A stretch of DNA of 46,449 bases from Clostridiales bacterium (GTDB taxonomy: Bacteria > Bacillota > Clostridia > Clostridiales > Oxobacteraceae): positions 1-46,449 of the forward strand of contig JASEJN010000020.1 in NCBI GenBank assembly GCA_030016385.1, read 5' to 3'. Both the position numbers and the translations under genes were made by a program. The notes beneath the pieces are model-generated. The model was not told the DNA's origin and ran no database searches. It saw only the letters and a program-made list of their open reading frames with translations. This document shows positions 6,933-16,428 of the stretch, in pieces (position 1 is the first letter of the stretch; the number at the start of each line of letters is the position of its first letter).

Positions 6933-8285
6933 ATGTTTGATAGTTGTAAAATAGATGATAATGTTTTAAACAAGCTTGCTTATCTTGCAGAAAAGAACGG
7001 CAAAATAGACCCTGAATATTATACTATGTACGATGTAAAAAGAGGTCTTCGAAATAACAATGGTACAGGCGTACTGGTGGGCCTCACTCAAGTCGGCGAT
7101 GTTCACGGTTATATCATCGATGAAGGCGAAAAAACACCTATCGATGGCAGATTGACTTACAGGGGCATCGACATAAAGGATATCGTAAATGGTTTTGAAA
7201 GCGAAAATAGATTCGGTTTTGAAGAGGTTTGTTATCTTCTCCTGTTCGGAAAGCTTCCAACAAAAACGGAATTAAAACAATTTCAGGAGATACTCGGTAA
7301 ATGCAGATCCCTTCCGGAAGGATTCGTCGAGGATATGATATTAAAGGCACCAAGCAACGACATTATGAACAAGCTTGAAAGAAGCGTACTCGTATGCTAT
7401 TCGTATGACCCTAACCCTGACGATATTTCCGTAAAGAATGTTTTAAGGCAGAGCATCGAGCTTATTTCCCGCTTTCCGGCTATGATCGCCTATGGATATC
7501 AGGCAAAGGCCCATTATTTTGATAATAAGAGTTTATATATCCATTCTCCACAGCCTAACTTGTCCACAGCCCAGAATATACTTCATATGATAAGGCCGGA
7601 TAATAAATATACAAAAACAGAGGCTGAAACCCTTGACCTGGCGCTTGTCATCCATGCTGAACATGGCGGAGGCAATAATTCGGCTTTTGCAACGCATGTT
7701 GTATCTTCAACAGGAACCGATACCTATTCTGCAATAGCGGCGGCAGTAGGTTCATTAAAGGGGCCAAAGCATGGCGGTGCGAATATAAAGGTTATGGGAA
7801 TGATAGACAATATAAAGAAAAACGTAAGCAACTGGGAAGATGACTCAGCCATAAGGGATTATTTGCTTAAGATTTTAAGAAAAGAAGCTTTTGATGGCTC
7901 AGGCTTGATATATGGAATAGGACATGCGGTTTATACAAAGTCCGACCCGAGGGCAGAACTTTTAAAAAGCAAAGCCGAACAACTGGCATCTGAAAAGGGA
8001 AGAATAAAGGAACTCAATCTTTATAAAAAGATTGAGGAAATATCCAAAAAGATATTTGCGGAATCAGGCAAGGTTATATCTGCAAATGTCGACTTCTATT
8101 CGGGTTTTGTATATGATATGCTGAATATCCCGAAGGAACTATACACACCGATTTTTGCAACGGCAAGAGTCCCCGGTTGGTGCGCTCACAGAATTGAGCA
8201 GCTCGTAAGCGAGCCTAAAATAGTAAGGCCGGCTTACAAAAACGTAAAGGAAGCCGTAAAATATATCAGACTCGACGAAAGGTAA
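6933..8285 (+). CDS. gltA: Citrate synthase (Si-type family)
   Basis: Condenses acetyl-CoA with oxaloacetate to citrate in the cytoplasm, or propionyl-CoA if it is a methylcitrate synthase. The 450-residue protein shows the family's catalytic elements: His in the HAEHGGGNNSAFA block (about 245), His in GPKHGGAN (about 282) and Asp in NVDFYSG (about 385), followed by PELYTPIF-like KELYTPIFATARVPGWCAH. I chose the ATG at 6933, which has GGGAGGA 7 nt upstream; the ATG at 6918 lies inside that site. It stands alone, without aconitase or isocitrate dehydrogenase nearby, and ends at a strong bidirectional hairpin. In an anaerobe it probably supplies 2-oxoglutarate for glutamate. Confidence 0.93.
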   Translation: MFDSCKIDDNVLNKLAYLAEKNGKIDPEYYTMYDVKRGLRNNNGTGVLVGLTQVGDVHGYIIDEGEKTPIDGRLTYRGIDIKDIVNGFESENRFGFEEVCYLLLFGKLPTKTELKQFQEILGKCRSLPEGFVEDMILKAPSNDIMNKLERSVLVCYSYDPNPDDISVKNVLRQSIELISRFPAMIAYGYQAKAHYFDNKSLYIHSPQPNLSTAQNILHMIRPDNKYTKTEAETLDLALVIHAEHGGGNNSAFATHVVSSTGTDTYSAIAAAVGSLKGPKHGGANIKVMGMIDNIKKNVSNWEDDSAIRDYLLKILRKEAFDGSGLIYGIGHAVYTKSDPRAELLKSKAEQLASEKGRIKELNLYKKIEEISKKIFAESGKVISANVDFYSGFVYDMLNIPKELYTPIFATARVPGWCAHRIEQLVSEPKIVRPAYKNVKEAVKYIRLDER

Positions 8286-8290
8286 AACAT

Positions 8291-8335
8291 GAGGGTGTTG
8301 CACAGTGAATAAGTGATCCACTGTGCAACACCCTC
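8291..8335. terminator. Bidirectional terminator-like hairpin
   Basis: A perfect 17-bp stem (GAGGGTGTTGCACAGTG and its complement) with an 11-nt loop lies between the convergent citrate synthase and heparinase-like genes. No long T run is present on either side. Confidence 0.65.
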
Positions 8336-8344
8336 ATACAGTAA

Positions 8345-10138
8345 TCAATATATCGAAAACGAAAACTGGCATCCATCGGGATAAAAACAAGTGCGATAAA
8401 TCTTATCCCCCCATTCCCTCTTTAGCTTTGCATCCGTCAGAATGATTTCTTCTGTTTTCGCCTTCCCTGCTCCGGAAAATATTATTTGACCGCCGCCTTC
8501 TATGAAAAGCACTCCGTCCTTCCATTCCGTTTTTCTTAATGTCATAAGGGTAAGATAAGTGCCTTTTATCTGCGGCGTGAAAGTATCGGTAACGGTGATC
8601 CGCTGTCCCTTGACAAATTCAACCTTCCTTAAATAGCTCTGTACCGTCCCTGCAGGATAAGCCTTGGCAAGTTCCATAGTGATAGACACGCATGAATCCG
8701 AAAAGTTGACATCGCTTACTTCCGCCTTGTGTTCTGCTCCCGGAAGCTGAACTGCATCATTAAAGGTAAGAACATTGTGATAGCATGACTGCATCGTCCA
8801 TATCTCATACCTCTGGGGTGAGAATGTCTTTCTGGAATAGGTTTCTACCCCCACATCGATAAGCAGGGGCCTGTTATCCCGATACAGCGTTATGCTTCCT
8901 GTATCATTATGATTGTGGCTGTCATTATTGCAGCCGGCTTTTACGGCCAGACAGAACTTATCGTCTCTTGCAATCATAAGGCCCGCACTCTCATACCAGA
9001 TGTCGGGCTTCACTGGTGATTTGGAAGTGTCATAAGATGCAATTTCCTCCTCGTTGAATATACCCTGCAGGCGGTAGAACAGGTTACATGCCATCGGCTG
9101 AAGCCGTGCTGAATCCAGCTTATGGTCCATCGCTGCCCAGCTCATCATATCTTCATTTCCCGTACGCTTTGCAAAGAGGAATTCCCTTACTCCCGCCCGT
9201 CCGGCTATGGGTGAACAGTCCGCAAAATTGATATAGTATCGATCGTCTACGTGGACATTCATGATGTACGAGGCGATGTTCTTGATCTTATTTTTCTGAT
9301 ATACATTAAGGAATGCATCATCCATCACGGCATCCAAAACTTCAATGGCATTAAACAGGCAAAGGCCAGCTGCACGGTAATAGCCGGCTCCTTCATCGCA
9401 GCATCCATCCTCCCCATACCCGTCAACAAAATAATCAAGGCCTCTGCATGCCTGCAGAATCACCTCATGTATATCATTATCCGTAATGTTCTCCCTGCTT
9501 GTCAGCGCAATCAGCACGTTCTGGGTAATCCACGGGGTCCAATTGTTTACACGTCCCCATCCCCCCATCCAGCCAAAGCGGTTTCTCAGGTAAGGCGTAA
9601 GGATGCGGTCTGTGATTTCCCTATCGATCCTTTTGGTGATAAACGGGCAGATCTCATCCAGTTCCTCTTTCAGCAGATATTCCGCCATGGCCAGCTGAGC
9701 GCCCGTCTCGGCAGCAAACAAATCAAGTATCGGATCGGTACTGTCCGGCAGGCAGTAATGCTGCGACCACATATAGCAATTATGAGCCGGAATCTGCCAG
9801 CCGCTCTCTTCACAAATTGCCATAAGCCCGTTCACGATATCGTCAAGAAACCTTCCCCCTCCTTCTGCACATTCCGCCAGTATCAGCGTATTCAATATTC
9901 TTCTCCGGTTAAAATATAGTGCTTCATAGTTGGAACGGTTCCCTGTCCGGCAAAACTCCATGTACTTTGTGGCAGGAAGCACAGGATAAGCATAATTGAT
10001 GTATTTTTCTCCCTCTTGAATGATTTCCTGCCTGAAATCATCCGGAAGGCTCTCCCAGCGCTTTCTGTCCGATTCTGGTGCATATGGTGCAAACTTCTTA
10101 AAATCCTTCCGATATGACTGCGCAATCCCAACAAACAA
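8345..10138 (-). CDS. Heparinase II/III family protein, cytoplasmic
   Basis: A 597-residue protein with an alpha-helical toroid N-terminal part (about 1-340, Trp/Tyr-rich, e.g. YMWSQHYCLPDS and GWMGGWGRVNNW) and the heparinase II/III C-terminal beta-sandwich. The latter has NNDSHNHNDTGSITLYRD and a following DVGVETYSRKTFSPQRYEIW segment, including the conserved His/Tyr block of this lyase superfamily. No signal peptide, so it may cleave oligosaccharides imported into the cell, such as unsaturated uronides. The start is TTG, 8 nt after GTGGGG. The gene is visibly richer in G+C than its neighbours and has no partner lyase or transporter nearby, suggesting transfer. Substrate unknown. Confidence 0.82.
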   Translation of the reverse strand: MFVGIAQSYRKDFKKFAPYAPESDRKRWESLPDDFRQEIIQEGEKYINYAYPVLPATKYMEFCRTGNRSNYEALYFNRRRILNTLILAECAEGGGRFLDDIVNGLMAICEESGWQIPAHNCYMWSQHYCLPDSTDPILDLFAAETGAQLAMAEYLLKEELDEICPFITKRIDREITDRILTPYLRNRFGWMGGWGRVNNWTPWITQNVLIALTSRENITDNDIHEVILQACRGLDYFVDGYGEDGCCDEGAGYYRAAGLCLFNAIEVLDAVMDDAFLNVYQKNKIKNIASYIMNVHVDDRYYINFADCSPIAGRAGVREFLFAKRTGNEDMMSWAAMDHKLDSARLQPMACNLFYRLQGIFNEEEIASYDTSKSPVKPDIWYESAGLMIARDDKFCLAVKAGCNNDSHNHNDTGSITLYRDNRPLLIDVGVETYSRKTFSPQRYEIWTMQSCYHNVLTFNDAVQLPGAEHKAEVSDVNFSDSCVSITMELAKAYPAGTVQSYLRKVEFVKGQRITVTDTFTPQIKGTYLTLMTLRKTEWKDGVLFIEGGGQIIFSGAGKAKTEEIILTDAKLKREWGDKIYRTCFYPDGCQFSFSIY

Positions 10139-10568
10139 TTACAATTCCCCACTTTCAAATATAAAATAAAAGATCCAATTAATAATCGAAAAAATATAAT
10201 ATAATGACAAGAATCAATTCTCTTTAGTTATTAAATCGAGGACATTTATTATTTTCACTTTAACATTAATTTACTATTTTGCAAATCCTGAATGTTGTAT
10301 GGATGGACTATATTAAGCTCCATATTTCTATATATACTAAATAGTATTACATTTTTTGTTATCTCCTGTATTTTCCTCTGCTTACATACCAAACCTGTAA
10401 ATCGAGCAAAACATATGAGAAAATTTTCATTAAACCGAATTAACCTGTAAGTCTGCATTTACAATCTGTTTGTGAATTATGGCAATAAATATTTTTCAGA
10501 TCCTGATAATGACGCTTCAATTATATTGTGTATAATATTAATGAAACAGAATAATGGAGGCATAGAGC
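10139..10568. other. AT-rich intergenic region
   Basis: No convincing gene or structured RNA. A TATAAT near 10531 with a weak upstream box could drive the following cyclo-ligase gene. A 67-codon minus-strand frame (10255-10458) has no ribosome binding site or recognisable homology and is not called. Confidence 0.5.
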
Positions 10569-11141
10569 ATGGAGTTTAAAGTCAAGAAAGAGTTAAGAAG
10601 ATTAATGATTGAAAAAAGAAATTCGATGGATTTGAATAAAAAAGCCGAATGGGATAATAAAATAACATCTCAGCTTATAGAGAGTTCATTCTATGAAAAT
10701 GCTAAAATTATATTTACTTATGTAAGCTTTGGCAGCGAAGTGGATACCCACTATTTTATAAAATATGCCTTAAACGATAAAAAGGTATTGTGCGTACCAA
10801 AGATAATATCAAAAAACGGTGTAATGAAGGCTTTCAGGATAAACAGTTTCAAGGATTTAAAAGCCGGTTCCTTTGGCATACCGGAGCCTGAAGACTGCCG
10901 CGTTGAAATCACGCCTTCAAAAATGAATTTGATATTGATGCCTGGATTGGTTTTTGACAGAGGAGGCGAAAGAGTCGGCTACGGTGCAGGATTTTATGAC
11001 AGATTCCTTTATGGAGCGGGCAAAAAAGCAAGTAAAGTAGCCCTTGCATATGACTTTCAATTATTAAATAAAATCCCATCTGATAAGTTTGATATAAAAG
11101 CAGACGCAATAATAACAAATAAGGAAATAATCATCTTGTGA
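10569..11141 (+). CDS. 5-formyltetrahydrofolate cyclo-ligase
   Basis: Converts 5-formyl-THF to 5,10-methenyl-THF with ATP, returning a storage folate to the one-carbon pool. The 190-residue length is typical. Motifs visible are the N-terminal KKELRRLMIEKRNSM (nucleotide-binding basic helix), Y/FxSFxxEVDT, and the C-terminal LILMPGLVFDRGGERVGYGAGFYDRFL block (about 118-144), which is diagnostic for the family. A GGAGG site precedes the ATG. The neighbour downstream (ThpR) is convergent. Confidence 0.93.
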   Translation: MEFKVKKELRRLMIEKRNSMDLNKKAEWDNKITSQLIESSFYENAKIIFTYVSFGSEVDTHYFIKYALNDKKVLCVPKIISKNGVMKAFRINSFKDLKAGSFGIPEPEDCRVEITPSKMNLILMPGLVFDRGGERVGYGAGFYDRFLYGAGKKASKVALAYDFQLLNKIPSDKFDIKADAIITNKEIIIL

Positions 11142-11198
11142 AACGCGCTTTATAATCCAAATGCTATAGGGGAAATTTGTAAAAAGATCTAGCGTCTG

Positions 11199-11726
11199 CT
11201 AAAGAAGCTTTGCATAAACTTCAGTATAAGTCAGCCTGCCGTTGATTCTCTCGGATTTCATCAGACTGATTTTCGCAACATCCATGTCCACCGGCAATAT
11301 CGCCTTTGAAAAAGCATCCCTGTTAAAGTCGTCGGATAAGATAACTTCCCTGCCCATCGTCAGATGAGGTTTGAACTTGCGGTTTTCTAATGAAAATCCG
11401 TATTCACCAAGTGACCTGTAAAGCTTGTTATAAATGCCGCATAGCGCATTGCTTTTCATGGCTCCCATCCAGTATATATCGCCGCCGCCACGTCTAAAGC
11501 GCCCGACTCCCCTCAAGGTTATATTAAACGGCGGCTCGTCGATCTTATCCATTGCTTCCTTTACCTCATTCATTCTTTCGGTTTCACCGATAAATATAAT
11601 CGTCAGGTGGAGGTTATCGCGCAAAGTAAAATTGCCGTGAACTGAACCCGCTTTGAGCCTTTGTATGTATCCTGAAAGTTTATTTTTAATCTGATCGTTG
11701 AATACAATTGCAATAAATAAACGCAT
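11199..11726 (-). CDS. thpR: RNA 2',3'-cyclic phosphodiesterase ThpR (2H family)
   Basis: A 2H-superfamily protein of 175 residues with the two catalytic HxTx tetrads, LHLTIIFIGE (about 41-50) and FKPHLTMGR (about 121-129), spaced as expected. Family members hydrolyse 2',3'-cyclic phosphates at RNA ends and were earlier named 2'-5' RNA ligases. The ribosome binding site is weak (TTTGGTG). Monocistronic, convergent with the cyclo-ligase gene. Physiological RNA substrate unknown. Confidence 0.9.
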   Translation of the reverse strand: MRLFIAIVFNDQIKNKLSGYIQRLKAGSVHGNFTLRDNLHLTIIFIGETERMNEVKEAMDKIDEPPFNITLRGVGRFRRGGGDIYWMGAMKSNALCGIYNKLYRSLGEYGFSLENRKFKPHLTMGREVILSDDFNRDAFSKAILPVDMDVAKISLMKSERINGRLTYTEVYAKLL

Positions 11727-11932
11727 TATATAACACCAAATCCTTCCAAATTACAGTAATAGCAACAATATGCCCATTCGATATTCATATTTTAACATAA
11801 GCATCGGCTATTATTCAATAACTGCAACTTTTCTCAAGGTAGGTGCATTTTTATATTTGAAAGATTTGTTCGAGATATGTAGAATATTATGTAGAATATT
11901 CAAAAATGTTATACTTTTACGGGGGTAAAATA

Positions 11933-13228
11933 ATGTTTAAACTCATGCTGGTAGATGATGAAACCCTAGAGAGAGAAGGATTGAGGGATTTTATACCATG
12001 GAAAGAACTTGGAGTGAAAGTAGTAGGGGAGGCATCAGGATGTCCCCAAGCTTTAGAGATGGCTACCCGATTAAGGCCCGAGATTATAATAACTGATATA
12101 AAAATGCCGGACATGAGCGGGCTTGAACTCGCATCCAGGTTAAAGCCGGCTATGCCTTTATTAAAAGTCATTTTTGTGAGTGGATATCAGGATTTTGAAT
12201 ATGCTAAAAATGCTATATCATTAGACGCGTACGGCTACGTATTGAAACCGGTAGATGATGATGAACTGATGAACGTAGTAAAAAAGGCAGTTGACAGCAT
12301 TATCGAAGAAAGGAACAGCATCCAAGAAAAAGAGGCTTTGAGGGTTCAGATAGCAGAAAGTTTGCCTCTCTTGCAGCAGCAATTTTTGAGGGATGTTATT
12401 TTTCACATCAACTGCCTGAAGGAAGCGGAATTATGGGATAGATCCTCTTACTTGGAACTTCCGTTTGATACGGGTTTATTTTGTGTTGCAGTAGTCAGTA
12501 TAGATGACTACAAAAAGTACGATGACAAATTTACACAGGAAGACAAAGAGATTTTAAACAGATACGTATTAAATATGATTGGAGGAAATAGTATTCCTGG
12601 CATGGTATCTATGGCTCTGCAGATTAAAGAAGCCCTTTACGCCGTCATTATGAATATGAAAACCGATAATATTGACGGCATTGATTCATTTTTTAGAAAA
12701 TTTATAGATACCTTAAATGATGTCTATGGTATGACCGCAACAGTGGGAATTAGCGAAACTGTAATAAACTATTCCGGTATATGGACACTGTATGATCAGG
12801 CGATGATGGCAATAAAGCATAAATGGTATTTGGGAAAGGGACAGATTATATTTTCTTCGGACCTTGAGGATGATGTTATATTAAAAAAGGCCAGCCCCGA
12901 ATTGCCCGATATGGAAAACGACATCGTTCAGATAACTTTGTCTGGAGATATAGAAGGAGTGAATGCCGCCATAAGAGAATATTTCGATGGTATCCCCTTT
13001 GATAAAAAGAATTCTCCCGGTTATGTTAAAAATATCTCCTTAAATCTGGTTGCAGCCATTGAAAGAGCCCTTATAGAAAGAGGAGAAAACTTAAACGATA
13101 TCCTTAAAGAAAATTTTAGAGGATTTGAAGATTTATTATGCTTGGAAACTATAACTGATGTCATTATGTGGGTGGAAAAAATATTTGCTGACGTCGCCAC
13201 TTATATAAGAGAGCAGCATGAAGTTTAA
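11933..13228 (+). CDS. YesN-type response regulator lacking the AraC output domain
   Basis: An N-terminal receiver domain (about 1-120) has acidic DDE near residues 8-10, phospho-acceptor Asp in IIITDIKMPDMSG, Ser in IFVSG and Lys in VLKPVDD. The YesN-like linker region follows, with a GGDEF-like central fold (VGISETVINYSGIWTLYDQAM). The protein stops at 431 residues (YIREQHEV), just where relatives of about 520-540 residues begin two AraC helix-turn-helix motifs. It is therefore probably truncated and unable to bind DNA. The ATG at 11933 has GGGGG 7 nt upstream; no sensor kinase is adjacent. A 12-bp tandem repeat (ATGTAGAATATT twice) lies just upstream, at about 11876-11900. Confidence 0.85.
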   Translation: MFKLMLVDDETLEREGLRDFIPWKELGVKVVGEASGCPQALEMATRLRPEIIITDIKMPDMSGLELASRLKPAMPLLKVIFVSGYQDFEYAKNAISLDAYGYVLKPVDDDELMNVVKKAVDSIIEERNSIQEKEALRVQIAESLPLLQQQFLRDVIFHINCLKEAELWDRSSYLELPFDTGLFCVAVVSIDDYKKYDDKFTQEDKEILNRYVLNMIGGNSIPGMVSMALQIKEALYAVIMNMKTDNIDGIDSFFRKFIDTLNDVYGMTATVGISETVINYSGIWTLYDQAMMAIKHKWYLGKGQIIFSSDLEDDVILKKASPELPDMENDIVQITLSGDIEGVNAAIREYFDGIPFDKKNSPGYVKNISLNLVAAIERALIERGENLNDILKENFRGFEDLLCLETITDVIMWVEKIFADVATYIREQHEV

Positions 13229-13233
13229 ATATC

Positions 13234-14385
13234 ATGGATATTCCATGGTGTGCAACATATATTGCAAACCTGGCATACAAAATCGCAGGGGAGAAAGCAC
13301 CAGGTAAATGGAAGAATATATTAGAAGGAAGATCACCAAAATTCCATTTTGAATTCCCGGGTTCAACTCATGGTTTCAGAATAGCATCTGATATCGAAGA
13401 AACGCTTGAATATGAAATACATAATACCACGGAGACATCTCATAGCGGCACAGGTTCATTAAAGATTGTAGCAAAACCATTGATGGGAGGAAAAGAGCTC
13501 CGTGTATTTTATAAGACATATTACAGGCCGAAAGATTTCCATGACAGTCGCTACGACCCGAGTTTTTCACCTGTTCTATATCCGGGGCAGAGGGTTACTG
13601 CAGGTGTAATGGTCCCTCAAGATACAGGTTATGGCGTACTTGCATGCCTATATGTAAAAGATGGAAATACAGGAAATATAATCGAAGGAAAAAAAGTCGA
13701 TTTAAGTTTGGGCAATTGGAATGAACTGTCTTTTAACATCCCCCACCTTGATGGAGCATGCCTCGAAGAAGCAGGAGTCAAATTCATACCAAAGGACGGA
13801 TGGAATGTTACATTGGTTGCCTATATCGATGATATGGACTTTAGAGGGGAACCCGACTATGCAATAGACTTTACAAAAGAGCGAATGGAAGTATGGAACG
13901 GCCTCCATCTTGAAGTGAGTCAGTTTACTTATCTTAAGGGAATATGGAGAATAGAAAACGGTGAGCTTAGCGGCAGCTGTTGCGATTTTGGGGAGGCATA
14001 TACTGGAGGAAACAAGTGGAAGGATTATACCTTCGAAGCCACAATAAAGCCTCAGGTCGGTGAATACCATGGGATCAACTTCAGGGTACAGGGTGCCATA
14101 AGATCCTATTCAGTAGGATTAATTCCTTCTAACAAGCTAGCGCTCTCAAAAAATGAAAATGGATATAGAATCCTTGAGAAAGTCGATTTCCCGTGGCACT
14201 GCGGCGGCGAATATACTCTCAAAGTAGAAGCTAAAGGACCTTCGATAAAAGTTATGGATGGAGATAAAGTGCTTATAGAATACGAAGATTCAGACAAGCC
14301 ATATCTTACCGGACAGGTAGGTGCTTGTATCCAGAAAGGCAGCCACTGTCATTATAAGGACTTTAAAATAGGGAAAATAAAATAG
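13234..14385 (+). CDS. C-terminal part of a large ADP-ribosylglycohydrolase-associated protein (probably 5'-truncated)
   Basis: The frame begins only 5 nt after the truncated response regulator, without a good ribosome binding site, and its first residues (MDIPWCATYIANLAY) look like the interior of a larger protein. The middle has FPGSTHGFR, which I associate with the C-terminal extension of long ADP-ribosylglycohydrolase proteins. Residues about 215-380 form a concanavalin/LamG-like beta-sandwich resembling DUF1080-type domains (WRIENGELSGS, YTFEATIKPQ, NFRVQG). The N-terminal catalytic part is missing. Most likely one end of a deletion whose other end is in the response regulator. Family link is from memory and moderate. 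Confidence 0.55.
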   Translation: MDIPWCATYIANLAYKIAGEKAPGKWKNILEGRSPKFHFEFPGSTHGFRIASDIEETLEYEIHNTTETSHSGTGSLKIVAKPLMGGKELRVFYKTYYRPKDFHDSRYDPSFSPVLYPGQRVTAGVMVPQDTGYGVLACLYVKDGNTGNIIEGKKVDLSLGNWNELSFNIPHLDGACLEEAGVKFIPKDGWNVTLVAYIDDMDFRGEPDYAIDFTKERMEVWNGLHLEVSQFTYLKGIWRIENGELSGSCCDFGEAYTGGNKWKDYTFEATIKPQVGEYHGINFRVQGAIRSYSVGLIPSNKLALSKNENGYRILEKVDFPWHCGGEYTLKVEAKGPSIKVMDGDKVLIEYEDSDKPYLTGQVGACIQKGSHCHYKDFKIGKIK

Positions 14386-14408
14386 TTTCAATCTGGGGGA
14401 GCGCAAAA

Positions 14409-15464
14409 ATGTACAATTATAGAAATGAACTATTTGATAAAGTTTATGGTTGTCTCCTGGGAGGATTGATTGGAGATGCTATGGGAGCGCCAGCGGAAGG
14501 TAAAACATATCGCGACATAAAAGAAAAATTTGGCTGGATTCACGATTTTAAAGGCTCGGGTACAGATGATTCAGCCATAAGATTAATCTTGTGTGAAGCT
14601 ATTATTGGAAATGACGGATATGTTACTGCTGATGAATTTGCGGCCTCTTTTATAAAAAACAAGGAAAAGTATTATAACTTATTTTATATTCCTGTTAAAA
14701 ATATGTTCCACAAGATTGAAAGCAAATTGACCCTTCCCGTGTATGCCGGATTTGGAAATATGCATAGCAGCAGTACGGCGATGTCTATCTCACCAATGGG
14801 ACTTATCAATGCTTGCAATCCAAGGCAGGCCGCTGTTGAGACTTTTGATGTTGCAGGTCTCATTCATGCGGGTGATTCGACGTTTTGCAGGGACGGCGCT
14901 TGTGCCATGGCAGCGGCAATAGCCGAAGCGATAAAGCCGGAAGCCACAGTGGATTCCGTTATTGAAGCTTCTACCGCATACTTGCATAAAACAAGCTCTG
15001 CGGAGATGATCGGCTGGATAGATAGAACCATTAAAATGGCTAAAGAATTAAATAACTATGACAAATTCAGAGAAAAATTTTATAAAACAAATCTTGGCGA
15101 TATTATCAGCGATTCAAGGGAAACAGTTCCTTGTGCTTTAGCCTTGTTTTATATTTCCAAAGGTGAACCTGAGCAGGCAATCTTGTATGGCGCTAATTTC
15201 GGCCGTGATGCAGATACTATAGGCACTATGGCAGGTGGTTTAGCCGGAGCATTTAAAGGAAGCAAAGGGTTGAAGCAAGAATGGGTTGATAAGATTGAAG
15301 CAAGCTATGGGAAAAAGCAAAATGTCAGTAAGGATTACGGCATAAATGATACGGAAGCAGTTAATCAAATGGAACTGGCCCAAAAGATAGTCGATATTAT
15401 TGAAAAAAGAATGGAAGCACAGGAGAATCATATCAACACCTTGAAAAAACTCACAAATGAATAA
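14409..15464 (+). CDS. ADP-ribosylglycohydrolase family protein
   Basis: A 351-residue member of the ARH/DraG family, which removes ADP-ribose from proteins or small molecules with two Mg ions. Metal-ligand motifs are visible: GGLIGDAMGAPAEG (about 18-31), GTDDSAIRL (about 50-58, the TDD pair) and GRDADTIGTMAGGLAGA (about 262-278, the second DxDT). The gene is complete, with GGGGGA 8 nt before the ATG. It follows the truncated frame by 23 nt and precedes a sugar isomerase and an RpiB-like isomerase, so its product may enter sugar metabolism. Many clostridial relatives have unknown substrates. Confidence 0.88.
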   Translation: MYNYRNELFDKVYGCLLGGLIGDAMGAPAEGKTYRDIKEKFGWIHDFKGSGTDDSAIRLILCEAIIGNDGYVTADEFAASFIKNKEKYYNLFYIPVKNMFHKIESKLTLPVYAGFGNMHSSSTAMSISPMGLINACNPRQAAVETFDVAGLIHAGDSTFCRDGACAMAAAIAEAIKPEATVDSVIEASTAYLHKTSSAEMIGWIDRTIKMAKELNNYDKFREKFYKTNLGDIISDSRETVPCALALFYISKGEPEQAILYGANFGRDADTIGTMAGGLAGAFKGSKGLKQEWVDKIEASYGKKQNVSKDYGINDTEAVNQMELAQKIVDIIEKRMEAQENHINTLKKLTNE

Positions 15465-15580
15465 CAATATTTGCATGCGATAATTTTTATAATGATGTTC
15501 AATTATATCGGCGGATTTTTAATCATATTCAATGGATATCAAACGTTCTAAGCGACGAAAAATAGATTGGGGGAAACTTT

Positions 15581-16408
15581 ATGAAACTCTCGATAGCTAT
15601 CGCGTCAAAGGGTTCTCCACCTTCGGCATTTGTTGTTTGGAGGGGATTTGAAGACTCTATTAGAAAAGCGGCAGAGCTTGGATATGACGGTGTCGAGTTA
15701 GCGCTTAAAAGTGCTGATGAAGTTAATCCTGAAAAGCTTGCACGGCTATTGGATAATTTGAATCTTAAAGTAAGCTGTATAAGCACAGGGCAAATTTTTG
15801 CATCATTGGGTCTCTATTTTACTCAGGAAGATTTAGAGTTAAGGAAAAAGATGCTGGATGTTTTTTCAAAGCTTATATATCTTGCAAAAGATTTCGGGAA
15901 GATAATAAATATAGGAAGAGTAAGGGGCTTCATTGCAAAAGGCCGGACTAAAGAAAAAGCAGAAAATCTTTTTATAGATATGGTTAACAGATTATGCGAT
16001 ATAGCGGATCCATTGGGCGTAACTATTGTCGTAGAGCCAGTCAATCGCTATGAAATCAATTTTATCAACAATCTTGACGAAGGCAGCGACTTAATAAAAA
16101 AAGTGGGTTATACTAATATAGGTCTTATGCCTGATGTTTTTCATATGAACATAGAGGATGACAATATAGGCGAAAGTATAATACGCAACGGAAATTTAAT
16201 AAAATATATACATTTTGCCGACTCCAATAGGCTCGCTCCCGGTCAGGGGCATATTAATTTCGATGAAGTATTCAATGCGCTCAAAAAAATACAGTTTAAT
16301 GGATGGGCTTCTATTGAGATACTTCCGAAACCTGATCCTGATACTGCTGCTCTTCAAGCGGCAAAATTTATTATCCCAAGAATAAGGAACTATAATAAAT
16401 TAAAATAG
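15581..16408 (+). CDS. Sugar phosphate isomerase/epimerase (AP endonuclease 2-like TIM barrel)
   Basis: A 275-residue TIM-barrel protein of the xylose isomerase-like family. Metal-ligand positions are apparent in VVEPVNRYEINF (Glu, about 145-156), LMPDVFHMNIED (Asp and His, about 180-191), YIHFADSNRLAPGQGHINF (His/Asp, about 207-225) and the terminal Glu in ASIEILP. The ATG follows GGGGGAAACTTT. It could isomerise or epimerise a free sugar or sugar phosphate released by the neighbouring genes. The exact reaction cannot be assigned. Confidence 0.85.
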   Translation: MKLSIAIASKGSPPSAFVVWRGFEDSIRKAAELGYDGVELALKSADEVNPEKLARLLDNLNLKVSCISTGQIFASLGLYFTQEDLELRKKMLDVFSKLIYLAKDFGKIINIGRVRGFIAKGRTKEKAENLFIDMVNRLCDIADPLGVTIVVEPVNRYEINFINNLDEGSDLIKKVGYTNIGLMPDVFHMNIEDDNIGESIIRNGNLIKYIHFADSNRLAPGQGHINFDEVFNALKKIQFNGWASIEILPKPDPDTAALQAAKFIIPRIRNYNKLK

Positions 16409-16428
16409 GTAAGGAAAGGAATTTGATA

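Noticed and set aside
10255..10458. 67-codon minus-strand ORF in the intergenic region before the cyclo-ligase gene
   Set aside because: No ribosome binding site, AT-rich, no recognisable domain; probably chance.
11876..11900. Tandem ATGTAGAATATT repeat as a CRISPR or minisatellite
   Set aside because: Only two units of 12 bp; mentioned with the response regulator but not a repeat array.
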